NCBI GenBank assembly: GCA_005777185.1 | Contig: SXNL01000255.1 | Span: 1-33,348, forward strand | Reading direction: 5' to 3' | DNA length: 33,348 bases | From: Myxococcales bacterium | Lineage (GTDB): Bacteria; Myxococcota_A; Polyangia; Polyangiales; Polyangiaceae | Shown: piece after piece, positions 16,571 to 24,258 of the stretch | Position numbering within the stretch: the first letter of the stretch is position 1 | Layout: every line of letters starts with the position of its first letter | Position numbers and translations under genes: made by a program | Notes under the pieces: model-generated | What the model saw: the letters and a program-made list of their open reading frames with translations, nothing else | Told to the model about the DNA's origin: nothing | Database searches by the model: none

Positions 16571-17014
16571 CTAGCTCGTGCGGACGGCGATCTGACGGGG
16601 ACGGGCCTCGGGCGCCTTGGGGAGCGTGAGGCGGAGGACGCCGTCCTTGACCTCCGCGGTGGCGCGCTCGGCGTCGGCCTTGACGGGCAGCGAGAAGCTC
16701 CGCGAGAACTTCACCCCCGCCCGCTCCTGGCGGTGGCACGTCGCGCCCTCGAGCGCGGCGATCTGGCGCTCGCCGGCGAGCGTCAGCGTTTCGCCATCGA
16801 GCGTGATCTTGATGTCCTTCTCGGCGAGGCCGGGCACGTCGGCGGTGAGCACGAGCTCCGCCCCCGTGTCGAAGAGGTTGACGAGCGGCCAGGTGGGCTG
16901 GGAGAGGGCGCGCGGCGCGTAGGCCTCCTCCCGGTCCCAGCCGCGGTCCATGCGGCGGCGCAGCTCATCCATGAGAGAGAACGTTCGATCGACATCGGAC
17001 AGACGCGTGAACAT
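16571..17014 (-). CDS. Small heat shock protein, Hsp20/alpha-crystallin family (first copy)
   Basis: A 147-residue chaperone. A GGAGGTGA ribosome site precedes the ATG at 17014. The N-terminal arm (MFTRLSDVDRTFSLMDELRR) is helical and typical of the oligomer-forming segment. The crystallin domain runs from about residue 43 (PLVNLFDTGAELVLTADVPG) through KDIKITLDGETLTLAGER, KFSRSFSLPVKADAERATA and DGVLRLTLPK to the anchor RQIAVRTS. It pairs with the hsp20 gene just downstream. Upstream, 169 bp separate it from the SRPBCC gene, room for its own promoter, but I see no CIRCE element or clear sigma-32 promoter there. Confidence 0.93.
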   Translation of the reverse strand: MFTRLSDVDRTFSLMDELRRRMDRGWDREEAYAPRALSQPTWPLVNLFDTGAELVLTADVPGLAEKDIKITLDGETLTLAGERQIAALEGATCHRQERAGVKFSRSFSLPVKADAERATAEVKDGVLRLTLPKAPEARPRQIAVRTS

Positions 17015-17183
17015 GCGTCACCTCCACAGCAGGGGGCGCGCGCCAGATGCGGCGGCGCCGGTTTCATCGGTTTCGCCGCCGCGCCCCAGCGACCCCGCCG
17101 GACTCGAGCAGCACGGGGAAAATCATCACGCGACGCGAGGAGTCAAGGGGGATGGCGCAAGACCGGAGTCCGCGGCCGTGGCG

Positions 17184-17681
17184 TCACCCGAGCTCGGCGG
17201 AGAGCTCGCGTGCGACGTCCTCCACGAAGCGGTGCACGGCGGCCTCCGCGACCTTGCGTCCGAGGAGCCGATCGGCGGCGCCGCCGAGGACGCCGCCCGG
17301 CGGGTCGTAGGTGCCGGTGAGCTCGAGCTGCGTCTCGCCGGACGACAGCGGGTACACCGCGAGCTCCGCGTGCATCGCCGGGAACAGGGAGGCGTTCGTG
17401 TCGGCCTGCCACTCCAGCACGAGCCGCGTGGCCGCCGCGCCCAGGTGACCGGGGGCCGCGCCGCGCGCGTTGACGCGGGTCACGTGGATGACGACGTCCT
17501 TTCCGACCTCGACGCCCGCGATGTCCACCTTCAGCGTGCTGACCAGCTTCGCCGCGCGGCCCGTCGCCCCGACGGTCGCGCGCTGGAAGATGCCCACCGC
17601 GTCGAGGACCAGGGCCTCGCTCACCTGCTCGTAGGGGCGGTTGACGTACTCGTAGCAATGGATGCGGTGCGCGTCGGTCAT
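17184..17681 (-). CDS. SRPBCC/START-like domain protein
   Basis: A 165-residue protein without signal peptide. It starts MTDAHRIHCYEYVNRPYEQV, where the pattern 'strand, then NRPYEQVSEAL helix' opens the SRPBCC helix-grip fold. Later parts are LVLEWQADTNASLFPAMHAE, LAVYPLSSGETQLELTGTYD with PPGGVLGGAADRLLG, and a long C-terminal helix (AEAAVHRFVEDVARELSAEL), as in polyketide-cyclase-like or lipid-binding members. A hydrophobic ligand is likely but unknown. It is 27 bp downstream of the APH/P-loop gene and probably co-transcribed with it in the stress-type cluster. Confidence 0.75.
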   Translation of the reverse strand: MTDAHRIHCYEYVNRPYEQVSEALVLDAVGIFQRATVGATGRAAKLVSTLKVDIAGVEVGKDVVIHVTRVNARGAAPGHLGAAATRLVLEWQADTNASLFPAMHAELAVYPLSSGETQLELTGTYDPPGGVLGGAADRLLGRKVAEAAVHRFVEDVARELSAELG

Positions 17682-17708
17682 CGTCGTCCTCCGTTCGTCC
17701 CGCCTGCC

Positions 17709-19325
17709 TCAGCAAGACCTCGGCCAGCGCGGGAAGTGCTCGGCCCACTCGACCTCCGGGTGCGGGTGGGCCGTGTTCCACACGACGTGCTGGGCGTGGG
17801 GGAGCTCGACGACGCGCTCGAAGCTCGCCACGAACGCGTCGAAGATCGCCTCGCGTCCGTCGGAGACCGTGTCGCCCGTGGCCGCGCGGCGCTCGAGCCG
17901 GGCCCGGAGCACGTCCGGAGGCGCCGCGCACTCCACGAAGAGGAACGGCACGCCAGCCCGCTCCGCCAGCGCGCGCGCGCGGGCACGGTTCTGCCTCGAC
18001 CGGAACGACGCGTCGACGACGACGGAGCGGCCGGAGGCGAGCACGACGGCGGCGCGGCGGAGCACCTCCGCGTAGACCCTGTCGGTGAAGCCTGGGTCGT
18101 AGGCGCCCTGGAACGCGGCCTCGGCGACGCGCGCCTGGACGTCGACACCGAGCATGTGCTTGCGCGTGCGATCGGCGTCGATCACGGGCGCACCGATCCG
18201 CTCGCCCACGAGCTCCGCCACGGTGCTCTTGCCGGAAGCGATGAGGCCGCCCACGGCCGTGAGCGTGGGCCCGACGAGCGCCCTCCGGGGCCCCGACAGG
18301 GCGAGCAGGAAGAAGCGCCGGGCGTCGCGCCCCGCGCGCTGCCGCACGGCGTCGCTCGCGTCCGGATCCGACGCGATGAACGACGCGATCTTCCCCCGGA
18401 CGAAGGCCCGGTAGCTCTCGTAGAAGTCCGCGACGGCGTACAGATCGTGATCGTCGGCCTCGCGCGCGTACGAGGCGAAGAGGCGCTCGGCGAGGTCGAC
18501 CCTGCCGTGCCACGCGAGGTCCATCGAGAGGAACGCGAGATCCGAGCACACGTCGCCGAACCGGAACCTGTCGGCGAACTCGATGCAGTCGAGGATGGTG
18601 AGGGCGTCCCCCTCCCTGTACACGTGCTCGAGCCGGAGGTCGCCGTGCCCGTCGCGGACGCGGCCGTGCGCGACGCGCAGATCGAACGTCGGCTCGAGGC
18701 GCGCCACCTCCGCGAGCTGCCACGCCTCGAGCTCGCGCGCCTCGTCTTGGGTGAGGTAGCGCTCGAGCGCGCCCCGCGTCTGCTCGAAGTTCTCGTGGAC
18801 GTTCCGCGCGATGACGTCGGCGCGACCGAACGCGTCGATCTCCCGGGTGCGATCGCAGCGCGCGTGGAAGCGGGCCAGGTGGGCGGCGAGACGGTCCACG
18901 TCGGCGACGCCGAGGTCGCCGGCGGCGGCGATGTGCTCGAAGCTGGCCTCGTCGGGGAGACGCCGCATCCACACGGCCCAGTCGACCACCGCACCCCCGG
19001 GCTCGAGCGAGCACGAGCCGTCCAGCCGCCGGAACACGGGCAGCACGCCTCGATACACGTCGGGCGCGAGGCGCCTGTTGAGGTCCACCTCCGCGCGGCA
19101 GGCGGCCTCGCGCGCCTCCAGCGTGCGGAAGTCGAGGAACCCCAGCGAGACGGGCTTCTTCAGCTTGATCACGTCCCGCTCGCCTCGGAGGACCCAGGAG
19201 ATGTGCGTCTCGAGGAGCTCGACCACCCGCGGCGCGATCGGCCCCTCGCGCGCCCCGACCCACGCGCCCGGATCGAGGAGCGCGAGCGCCGGGGGTACCT
19301 GGGAGATCGCGGGGCGAGCGCTCAT
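17709..19325 (-). CDS. Bifunctional aminoglycoside-phosphotransferase-like / P-loop ATP-binding protein (Rv2004c-like)
   Basis: A 538-residue two-domain protein. Residues about 40-330 are an APH-like kinase domain: KLKKPVSLGFLDFRTLEARE (ATP lobe), GHGDLRLEHV (226-235, the Brenner HxDxxxxN-like loop, here HGDLRLEH) and ILDCIEFADRFRFGD (metal-binding region). Residues about 352-525 are a P-loop kinase-like domain with Walker A GLIASGKST (360-368), VIDADRTRKHMLG, VVVDASFRSRQNR and a later ARLERRAA lid. The layout matches Mycobacterium tuberculosis Rv2004c, a DosR-regulon member of unknown substrate, and proteins annotated 'AAA family ATPase' in stress clusters. True aminoglycoside resistance is unlikely. 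Its ATG overlaps the stop of the PPOX gene upstream (ATGA). Confidence 0.85.
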   Translation of the reverse strand: MSARPAISQVPPALALLDPGAWVGAREGPIAPRVVELLETHISWVLRGERDVIKLKKPVSLGFLDFRTLEAREAACRAEVDLNRRLAPDVYRGVLPVFRRLDGSCSLEPGGAVVDWAVWMRRLPDEASFEHIAAAGDLGVADVDRLAAHLARFHARCDRTREIDAFGRADVIARNVHENFEQTRGALERYLTQDEARELEAWQLAEVARLEPTFDLRVAHGRVRDGHGDLRLEHVYREGDALTILDCIEFADRFRFGDVCSDLAFLSMDLAWHGRVDLAERLFASYAREADDHDLYAVADFYESYRAFVRGKIASFIASDPDASDAVRQRAGRDARRFFLLALSGPRRALVGPTLTAVGGLIASGKSTVAELVGERIGAPVIDADRTRKHMLGVDVQARVAEAAFQGAYDPGFTDRVYAEVLRRAAVVLASGRSVVVDASFRSRQNRARARALAERAGVPFLFVECAAPPDVLRARLERRAATGDTVSDGREAIFDAFVASFERVVELPHAQHVVWNTAHPHPEVEWAEHFPRWPRSC

Positions 19326-19771
19326 TGCTTCTCGAAGCGCCCCGTGCGCTCGGTGATCCGGATGCGGAAGAAGATGGCGCGCTGGACGTCGCCGTCCGCG
19401 TCGCCCACCGTACGCGGACCGGACACGGGGTGAGAGGACTCGCTCGTCGTCACGGGCCCGAAGCGATCCGCCAGCTTGTTCCGCGCGTGCGCCTCGTCCA
19501 TGCCGCTCAGCTCCTCGTAGACGCCCCAGGCGATCGCGCTGCGCCAGTTGGCGAGGTTGTCGACGTGATCCACCTGGAAGCACACCCTGGGGTTCGCGCG
19601 CAGCGCGCGGATCTTCATCCCGTCGGCGGAGTGCGCATACACGTACTCCCCGTCGTACGCGAAGCCGATGGGGACGATGTACGTCTGGCCCTCGGCGTGG
19701 CAGCCGATGCGCCCGAAGAACTCGCTGCGGAACAGGCCGTCCATCTGGTCCCGGGTCATGTCACCGAGCAT
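19322..19771 (-). CDS. Pyridoxamine 5'-phosphate oxidase-like flavin-binding protein
   Basis: A 149-residue protein. A GGAGG ribosome site lies seven bases upstream of the ATG at 19771, favouring it over the long open frame upstream. The fold is a split barrel: MTRDQMDGLFRSEFFGRIGC, then YIVPIGFAYDGEYVYAHSAD, GMKIRALRANPRVCFQVDHV and WRSAIAWGVYEEL. This is the pattern of flavin/F420-binding PPOX-like or nitroimidazole-reductase-like proteins. The C-terminal part (FFRIRITERTGRFEKQ) is also usual. FMN is the likely cofactor, and the substrate is unknown. It heads the minus-strand stress-type cluster and overlaps the bifunctional gene by four bases. Confidence 0.85.
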   Translation of the reverse strand: MLGDMTRDQMDGLFRSEFFGRIGCHAEGQTYIVPIGFAYDGEYVYAHSADGMKIRALRANPRVCFQVDHVDNLANWRSAIAWGVYEELSGMDEAHARNKLADRFGPVTTSESSHPVSGPRTVGDADGDVQRAIFFRIRITERTGRFEKQ

Positions 19772-20066
19772 CTCGACACCTCCGGGACCCTGTAGAGCAT
19801 GGCCCGTGCCCGCGCCGGGTCTCGTGGCCGGGGTGCTCGCGTGGACCTCGGGATGAGAGAGCGCGTGGATGTCGCTGCGCGGGCTTCCTCCCGCGTCCGG
19901 CTGGCGAGGGCGCGCGTTCCGCGCAGTTCCTGCCGTCGGCGCAATCGGTGCGGTCGCGAGCAGGACGTTCCGGGTCGGGTGAAGGCGCGGGCGCGGACGA
20001 CGTATGCGCCTCGGGGGTGGCACGATGCGTGCTCCCGTTCCCGCCGCCAAGCGCGAGGAGGACCCC

Positions 20067-21395
20067 ATGCGAATCGTGAGGTACATGGTGGGGGCGAGCG
20101 TGCTCGTGGTGAGTGCCTTCGCCGCGTGTGTCGGTGACGACGGTGCGACCGGGCCGGCGGGACCCGCCGGGACGGCGGGCGCGCAAGGAACCGCGGGGCC
20201 CGAGGGGCCGAGGGGGCTCACCGGTGACGCGGGTGCTGCGGGCGTCGGCGTCGACGGTGGCATCGCCACCTCCTGCCTGTCCCCGTGCCATGGCTTCGGC
20301 GGCATCGTCGAGCAGTGGAAGACCAGCACCCACTACGCGACGTTCATCGCGAACCTCGGTGGCGAGGAGGTCGCGACGTGGACCGGCAAGACCCCGTGCG
20401 GCAACTGCCACGCGATCGATGCGCTCGAGCGCAGGGTGGCGGGCAACGTCTCGCCGGGGCCGGACGGCGGCGCGATCAACGTCAAGAACGGCGAGCTCGG
20501 CTACCGCTCGGCCACCGGCACGCTCGCCGAGTCGACGTACTCGGGCACCGCGAAGGTCGCCGCGGTTACGTGCGTGACGTGCCACGCGGTGACCGACGCG
20601 ACCGACCCGCACCGCACCGGCGCGACCTGGACGCCCAAGTCGTTCCCGCTCAGGGTCGCGAGCGGCGCGGCCGACGACGTGTTCCTGGAGAAGAGCCCCA
20701 GCACCGCCGCGGTCACGGGCATGTCCGCCGGCAAGCTCGGCGCCTCGAACACCTGCGTCTTCTGCCACCGCTCCCGCAAGGACGTGACGAACTACATCAC
20801 CGCGGCGAACCCGATCACGAGCCGCTACTGGGGTCCGCACGACGGCCCGCAGACGGACGTCTACACGGGCCTCGGTGGCTACCACTTCACGGGCAAGACG
20901 TACGGCAACTCCACGCACCAGACGAAGGTCAACTGCGTGGACTGCCACATGCCCACCGTGAAGGCGAACAGCGACACGCCGAACCACTCCTTCTACGCGC
21001 AGCTCTCGTCCTGCCTGACCTGCCACGCGGGCGCCACGAACTTCGACATCGCGGGCGGCCAGTCGCAGGTCCGGGCGTCGCTGCGCGAGCTCGAGGCGGC
21101 GATGAACGCGCTGGGCTGGCTGACCCGCTCGGAGACCGCCCCCTACCTCCCCCTCGCCGGCTCGCAGCTCACGGACAACGCCTTCGAGCTCGACCGGGCG
21201 CGGCCCGGCGGAGGGCCGGACGGCGGCACGCTCAGCCTGACCGCGGACCAGGCCGGTGCACTCTACAACTACTTTCTGCTCGCCCGCGGAGGCGCGGCCG
21301 GCGCCCACAACCCGAAGTACACGCGGCAGCTGCTCTTCGACTCGTACGTGGCCGTCACGGGCACGGCGCCCGCGACCCTCGTGCGCCCACCGTGA
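20067..21395 (+). CDS. Multiheme c-type cytochrome with collagen-like stalk (6 haem motifs)
   Basis: A 442-residue lipoprotein (signal SVLVVSAFAAC, Cys21). The ATG at 20067 follows GAGGAGG. Residues 26-55 are Gly-X-Y collagen-like triplets (GATGPAGPAGTAGAQGTAGP...). Six haem-attachment motifs follow: CLSPCH (70-75, a CxxxCH variant), CGNCH (111-115), CVTCH (169-173), CVFCH (230-234), CVDCH (290-294) and CLTCH (316-320). Spare histidines (HYATF, HDGPQ, HQTK, HSFY) could serve as distal ligands. After the last haem about 120 residues carry no motif. The stalk and lipid anchor suggest a surface electron-transfer protein. Its stop overlaps the start of the second cytochrome gene, so they form a coupled pair. 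Confidence 0.9.
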   Translation: MRIVRYMVGASVLVVSAFAACVGDDGATGPAGPAGTAGAQGTAGPEGPRGLTGDAGAAGVGVDGGIATSCLSPCHGFGGIVEQWKTSTHYATFIANLGGEEVATWTGKTPCGNCHAIDALERRVAGNVSPGPDGGAINVKNGELGYRSATGTLAESTYSGTAKVAAVTCVTCHAVTDATDPHRTGATWTPKSFPLRVASGAADDVFLEKSPSTAAVTGMSAGKLGASNTCVFCHRSRKDVTNYITAANPITSRYWGPHDGPQTDVYTGLGGYHFTGKTYGNSTHQTKVNCVDCHMPTVKANSDTPNHSFYAQLSSCLTCHAGATNFDIAGGQSQVRASLRELEAAMNALGWLTRSETAPYLPLAGSQLTDNAFELDRARPGGGPDGGTLSLTADQAGALYNYFLLARGGAAGAHNPKYTRQLLFDSYVAVTGTAPATLVRPP

Positions 21396-22639
21396 TCGGG
21401 CGCCGCGCGCGCGCGCTGGCGCCCGGGATCGCGGTCCTCGGTGCGGCGGTCGGCGCGTGCGCGATCGATCGCGTCGACGAGGCGCCCGGCGCGGCGCGCT
21501 GGACCGTCCACGGCCCCGGCGTCGCCGACCGGGACTCGAGCGAGTCGCACGCGAAGGCCCTCCGCGCGCGCAGGTACGCCCCGATGCTCGACGGGAACGC
21601 GCCAGACGCGTGTGGCCGTTGCCACGACGGCGTCGTGGAGAAGCCTCCCGGGGTGCGCACCGCGGCGCCCGGCGCGAAGGACTGCCGGAGCTGCCACGAC
21701 GGGGCGGACGGCGTCCTCGCGTGCCCTACCTGCCACACGGTGGAGCGGTCCGGCGCACACGCGATGCACGTGTCGCCGTCGGGGGCGGCGCTCGCCTGCG
21801 GGTCCTGCCACCCCGCCCCGGCGCCCGGCGCGGGCCGCTCGATCGTCGCAGGAGCGCACGCGAACGGGGTGGTCGAGATCGCGTTCGACGGCGCGCGCGT
21901 CGGACGCGAGGCGAGCTACGAGCGCGACGCGAAGACGTGCGCGGTCTCCTGCCACAATCGCGGGGGCGCGCGCGCGCGGCCCCGGTGGAGCGACTCCGGC
22001 CCGATGCGATGCGGAGACTGTCACGGCGCGCCGCCGGCGGCCCACCCGCCGGGACCCTGCTCCTCGTGCCACCGCGAGGCCGACGGGAGCGGCGCGGCGC
22101 TCTCGAGGGGCCCGCTCCACATGAACGGGCGCGTGGACCTCGGCGACGGGACGGGGGCGTGCGGCGCATGCCACGGGGCGGGCGAAGATGCGTGGCCGTC
22201 GACGGGCGCCCACCGCGCTCACGCCACGCCGGCCCTGACGACGCCGATCGCCTGCGCCACCTGTCACGCGGTGCCCTCGTCGCTCCACGCCCCGGGACAC
22301 CTCGACGGCACGGCGGGCGTCACGCTGTCCGGGCGGGCGCTCGATCGCGGCGCGCGCGCCTCCTACGCGGCGGGCACGTGCGCCGAGGTCGCGTGCCACG
22401 GAGCCAGGCTCGGCGAGCCGCCCGCGATCCTTCCGCGCTGGACCGACGGCTCGGGCGCCGCGCGGGCGTGCACCGCCTGCCACGGAGCTCCGCCGTCCAG
22501 CCAGCACACCGTGTCCACCTCGTGCGATCGCGCCGAGTGCCATGGCGGCGAGGTGTCCCGCACGAGCGCGGGGCTCGCGATCACGGCAGCGGGGCGCGCC
22601 CTCCACGTCGACGGGATCGTCCAGCACCCACGCCATTGA
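21392..22639 (+). CDS. CxxxxCH/CxxCH multiheme cytochrome (12 haem motifs)
   Basis: A 415-residue protein. The GTG at 21392 overlaps the previous stop (GTGA). It gives a short signal peptide ending AVGAC (Cys23, possible lipoprotein). Nine CxxCH sites are at 74, 98, 111, 136, 207, 223, 257, 288 and 360. In addition there is one CxxxCH (CAVSCH, 183-188) and two CxxxxCH (CAEVACH, 330-336; CDRAECH, 378-384). Repeated surroundings (PRWSDSG...CHGAPP, PRWTDGSG...CHGAPPSSQH, HMNGRVDLG, GHLDG) match the CxxxxCH/CxxCH domain of Geobacter-type outer-surface cytochromes. The role is probably long-range electron transfer together with the six-haem partner. The 3' end overlaps the opposing ATP-grasp gene by 59 bp. 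Confidence 0.9.
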   Translation: MIGRRARALAPGIAVLGAAVGACAIDRVDEAPGAARWTVHGPGVADRDSSESHAKALRARRYAPMLDGNAPDACGRCHDGVVEKPPGVRTAAPGAKDCRSCHDGADGVLACPTCHTVERSGAHAMHVSPSGAALACGSCHPAPAPGAGRSIVAGAHANGVVEIAFDGARVGREASYERDAKTCAVSCHNRGGARARPRWSDSGPMRCGDCHGAPPAAHPPGPCSSCHREADGSGAALSRGPLHMNGRVDLGDGTGACGACHGAGEDAWPSTGAHRAHATPALTTPIACATCHAVPSSLHAPGHLDGTAGVTLSGRALDRGARASYAAGTCAEVACHGARLGEPPAILPRWTDGSGAARACTACHGAPPSSQHTVSTSCDRAECHGGEVSRTSAGLAITAAGRALHVDGIVQHPRH

Positions 22640-23594
22640 GCCTCGGGCTGCTCGCGAGGGCGAGCTCGGCCTGGAGGTAGTCCACCACGCGCTCGAACGG
22701 ATCGAACCCGAAGGCGCGGGCGATCGGCCCCCGCAGGTTGGAGTTCGCGTTCACGTCGTAGAAGACGAGCCGTCCGTCGGACGCCTCGAGGTACTCGATT
22801 CCTCCGACGTCGAGCCCTCCGGCAGCCATGATCCGCTTGCCGGTCTCCACGGCGGCGGCGGGCACCTCGGGGTACGGGTGGAACTCGACGGCCCGCGCGG
22901 GGGGCCCCGCGGCGGGCACCTCGCACACGCCATCGCCGACGTCCGGGTTGCACATCTCGGACGGGCAGAGGTTGAACGATCCGCCCGAGATCACCCGCAT
23001 CGCGTAGAGGAACTCCCCGCCGAGGAACTCCATGCGGACGATGCCCCGGTCGGCAGCGACGTCGAAGTGCTCCTGGAGCAGAAGGAGGTTGTCGGGGAAC
23101 CAGAGATCGGGTCTGTCGGAGAGGAGGCGCGGCAGCTCGTCGGGCGATCGCAGGAGGTACATCCGCGCGCCGCTCCCCCCCTGCTCGGGCTTGAGGAGCG
23201 CGGGCCAGGTGTGCCAGGACGCGAGCGCCGCGTCCACGTCGTTGAACGCCAGCGAGGCGGGGTGAGCGACCCCAAGCTTCTCGAGGAGGCTGCCCTGGGC
23301 GCTCTTGCTGAGCTCGAGGGCGAAGGCGCGCGATCCGTTGAGGACCTTCGCTCCGGCGATCTCCAGGGACCGCATCAGCGCGAGCGCGAGCGGCACGGCG
23401 CGCGTGTTTCCACGGACGTACGCGCTCGGGCTCGCCTGGTTGAAGTAGAGCCGGGCGCGCGGCACCGCGTCGACGTCGAACGACGCCCGCTTCAGATCGA
23501 AGCGCCCGAACGGGATCCCGCGCCGCTCGAGCGCGGAGAACAGGGGTTTTTGCCACTCCGGGTGCTCGAAGAGGATGACGAGGTCGTGGTCCAC
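22581..23594 (-). CDS. ATP-grasp enzyme (RimK/glutathione-synthetase-like)
   Basis: About 337 residues from the GTG at 23594 (VDHDLVILFEHPEWQKPLFS); a GTG at 23621 would add nine residues. Neither has a strong ribosome site. The N-terminal pre-ATP-grasp domain (to about 115) is followed by ATP-grasp elements: WPALLKPEQGGSGARMYLL (Lys and Gly-rich loop), LLLQEHFDVAADRGIVRMEF, GEFLYAMRVISG and the metal-binding DVGGIEYLEASDGRLVFYDV-NANSN. These enzymes join a carboxyl group to an amine or thiol using ATP; substrates here are unknown. A cysteine pair (FNLCPSEMCNPD) sits in the central loop. The C-terminal Arg/Gly tail (GAGRSRRRGGRA) is encoded over the end of the opposite cytochrome gene. Confidence 0.82.
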   Translation of the reverse strand: MDHDLVILFEHPEWQKPLFSALERRGIPFGRFDLKRASFDVDAVPRARLYFNQASPSAYVRGNTRAVPLALALMRSLEIAGAKVLNGSRAFALELSKSAQGSLLEKLGVAHPASLAFNDVDAALASWHTWPALLKPEQGGSGARMYLLRSPDELPRLLSDRPDLWFPDNLLLLQEHFDVAADRGIVRMEFLGGEFLYAMRVISGGSFNLCPSEMCNPDVGDGVCEVPAAGPPARAVEFHPYPEVPAAAVETGKRIMAAGGLDVGGIEYLEASDGRLVFYDVNANSNLRGPIARAFGFDPFERVVDYLQAELALASSPRLNGVGAGRSRRRGGRAPLP

Positions 23595-23622
23595 GGGCGA
23601 CGAACCTAGTGGTCGGTGCACC

Positions 23623-23748
23623 GTGGGTCAAGCCGGCAGCCGCGTGTGGATCGGCCTGCTCGCGAAGCTCCCGTCGGCGCTGCATTCGAAGCTGAAGGCC
23701 GGGGACCCCGGCGTGACGAACAGCGGCTTCGGTCTCGCGAAGGAGTGA
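23623..23748 (+). other. Short open stretch, possible C-terminal gene remnant
   Basis: In the 229-bp gap between divergent genes, a 41-codon reading (GTG 23623, stop 23746-23748) includes RVWIGLLAKLPSALHSKLKA and GVTNSGFGLAKE. It looks protein-like but has no ribosome site, and I recognise no family. It could be the tail of a lost gene or chance. Confidence 0.2.
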
Positions 23749-23823
23749 GCGTCTCCCTCGTCGTCCTTCAGCGTCGACCCCCGCGCAATTGACGCGCGCG
23801 CGGCCCGGGTGTGTCATTGCGGG

Positions 23824-24258
23824 ATGCACGAGCTCGTCGCACGGTTCGGTCCGCCCCTCGTCGGGGGCGCCCTGCTCGGGGTCGCGTCCTCGATCGTCCT
23901 CGTGATGCACGGGCGCGTCGCCGGCATCGCCGGGATCTTCGGTGGCCTCTTCCTCCCTGGCCACGACGCGCGCCCCTTCCGCCTGTGGTTCGTCGCGGGC
24001 CTGATGGTCGCGGGCGCGGGCCTGGCGTTCCTGTCGCCCTCGTTTTTCTCGCTCGAGCGCGTTCCCGGGCTGGGCGTGGTCTGCGTGGCGGGCCTGGCGG
24101 TCGGCTACGGCACGCGCCTCGGAGCTGGCTGTACGAGCGGGCACGGCATATGCGGCCTCTCGCGGTTGTCGGTGCGCTCGCTCGTCGCGACGCTGACGTT
24201 CATGGCCACCGGGATGCTGACGGTGCTCGCCGTCCGTCTCCTCGGGGGTGCGCGGTGA
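23824..24258 (+). CDS. YeeE/YedE-type sulfur transporter, N-terminal-half protein (PmpA-like)
   Basis: A 144-residue membrane protein with four hydrophobic segments. The family signature GAGCTSGHGICGLSRLSVRS (about 101-120) includes the conserved Cys thought to pass thiosulfate- or persulfide-type sulfur through the membrane in YeeE. It is half the usual length of YeeE, and the other half is encoded by the next gene, which overlaps by GTGA. Such split pairs (PmpA/PmpB-like) are known beside sulfide-handling genes. The ATG at 23824 has no strong ribosome site. No BigR-type regulator, rhodanese or persulfide dioxygenase gene is present in the window. Confidence 0.88.
   Translation: MHELVARFGPPLVGGALLGVASSIVLVMHGRVAGIAGIFGGLFLPGHDARPFRLWFVAGLMVAGAGLAFLSPSFFSLERVPGLGVVCVAGLAVGYGTRLGAGCTSGHGICGLSRLSVRSLVATLTFMATGMLTVLAVRLLGGAR

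Noticed and set aside
17709-19325. Aminoglycoside resistance gene
   Set aside because: The kinase-like domain is fused to a P-loop domain in the Rv2004c arrangement and sits in a stress-type cluster; no drug-resistance context.
16950-19433. Long plus-strand open frame (827 codons)
   Set aside because: It lies opposite the APH/P-loop and SRPBCC genes. Its His/Arg/Glu-rich composition is an artefact of high GC.
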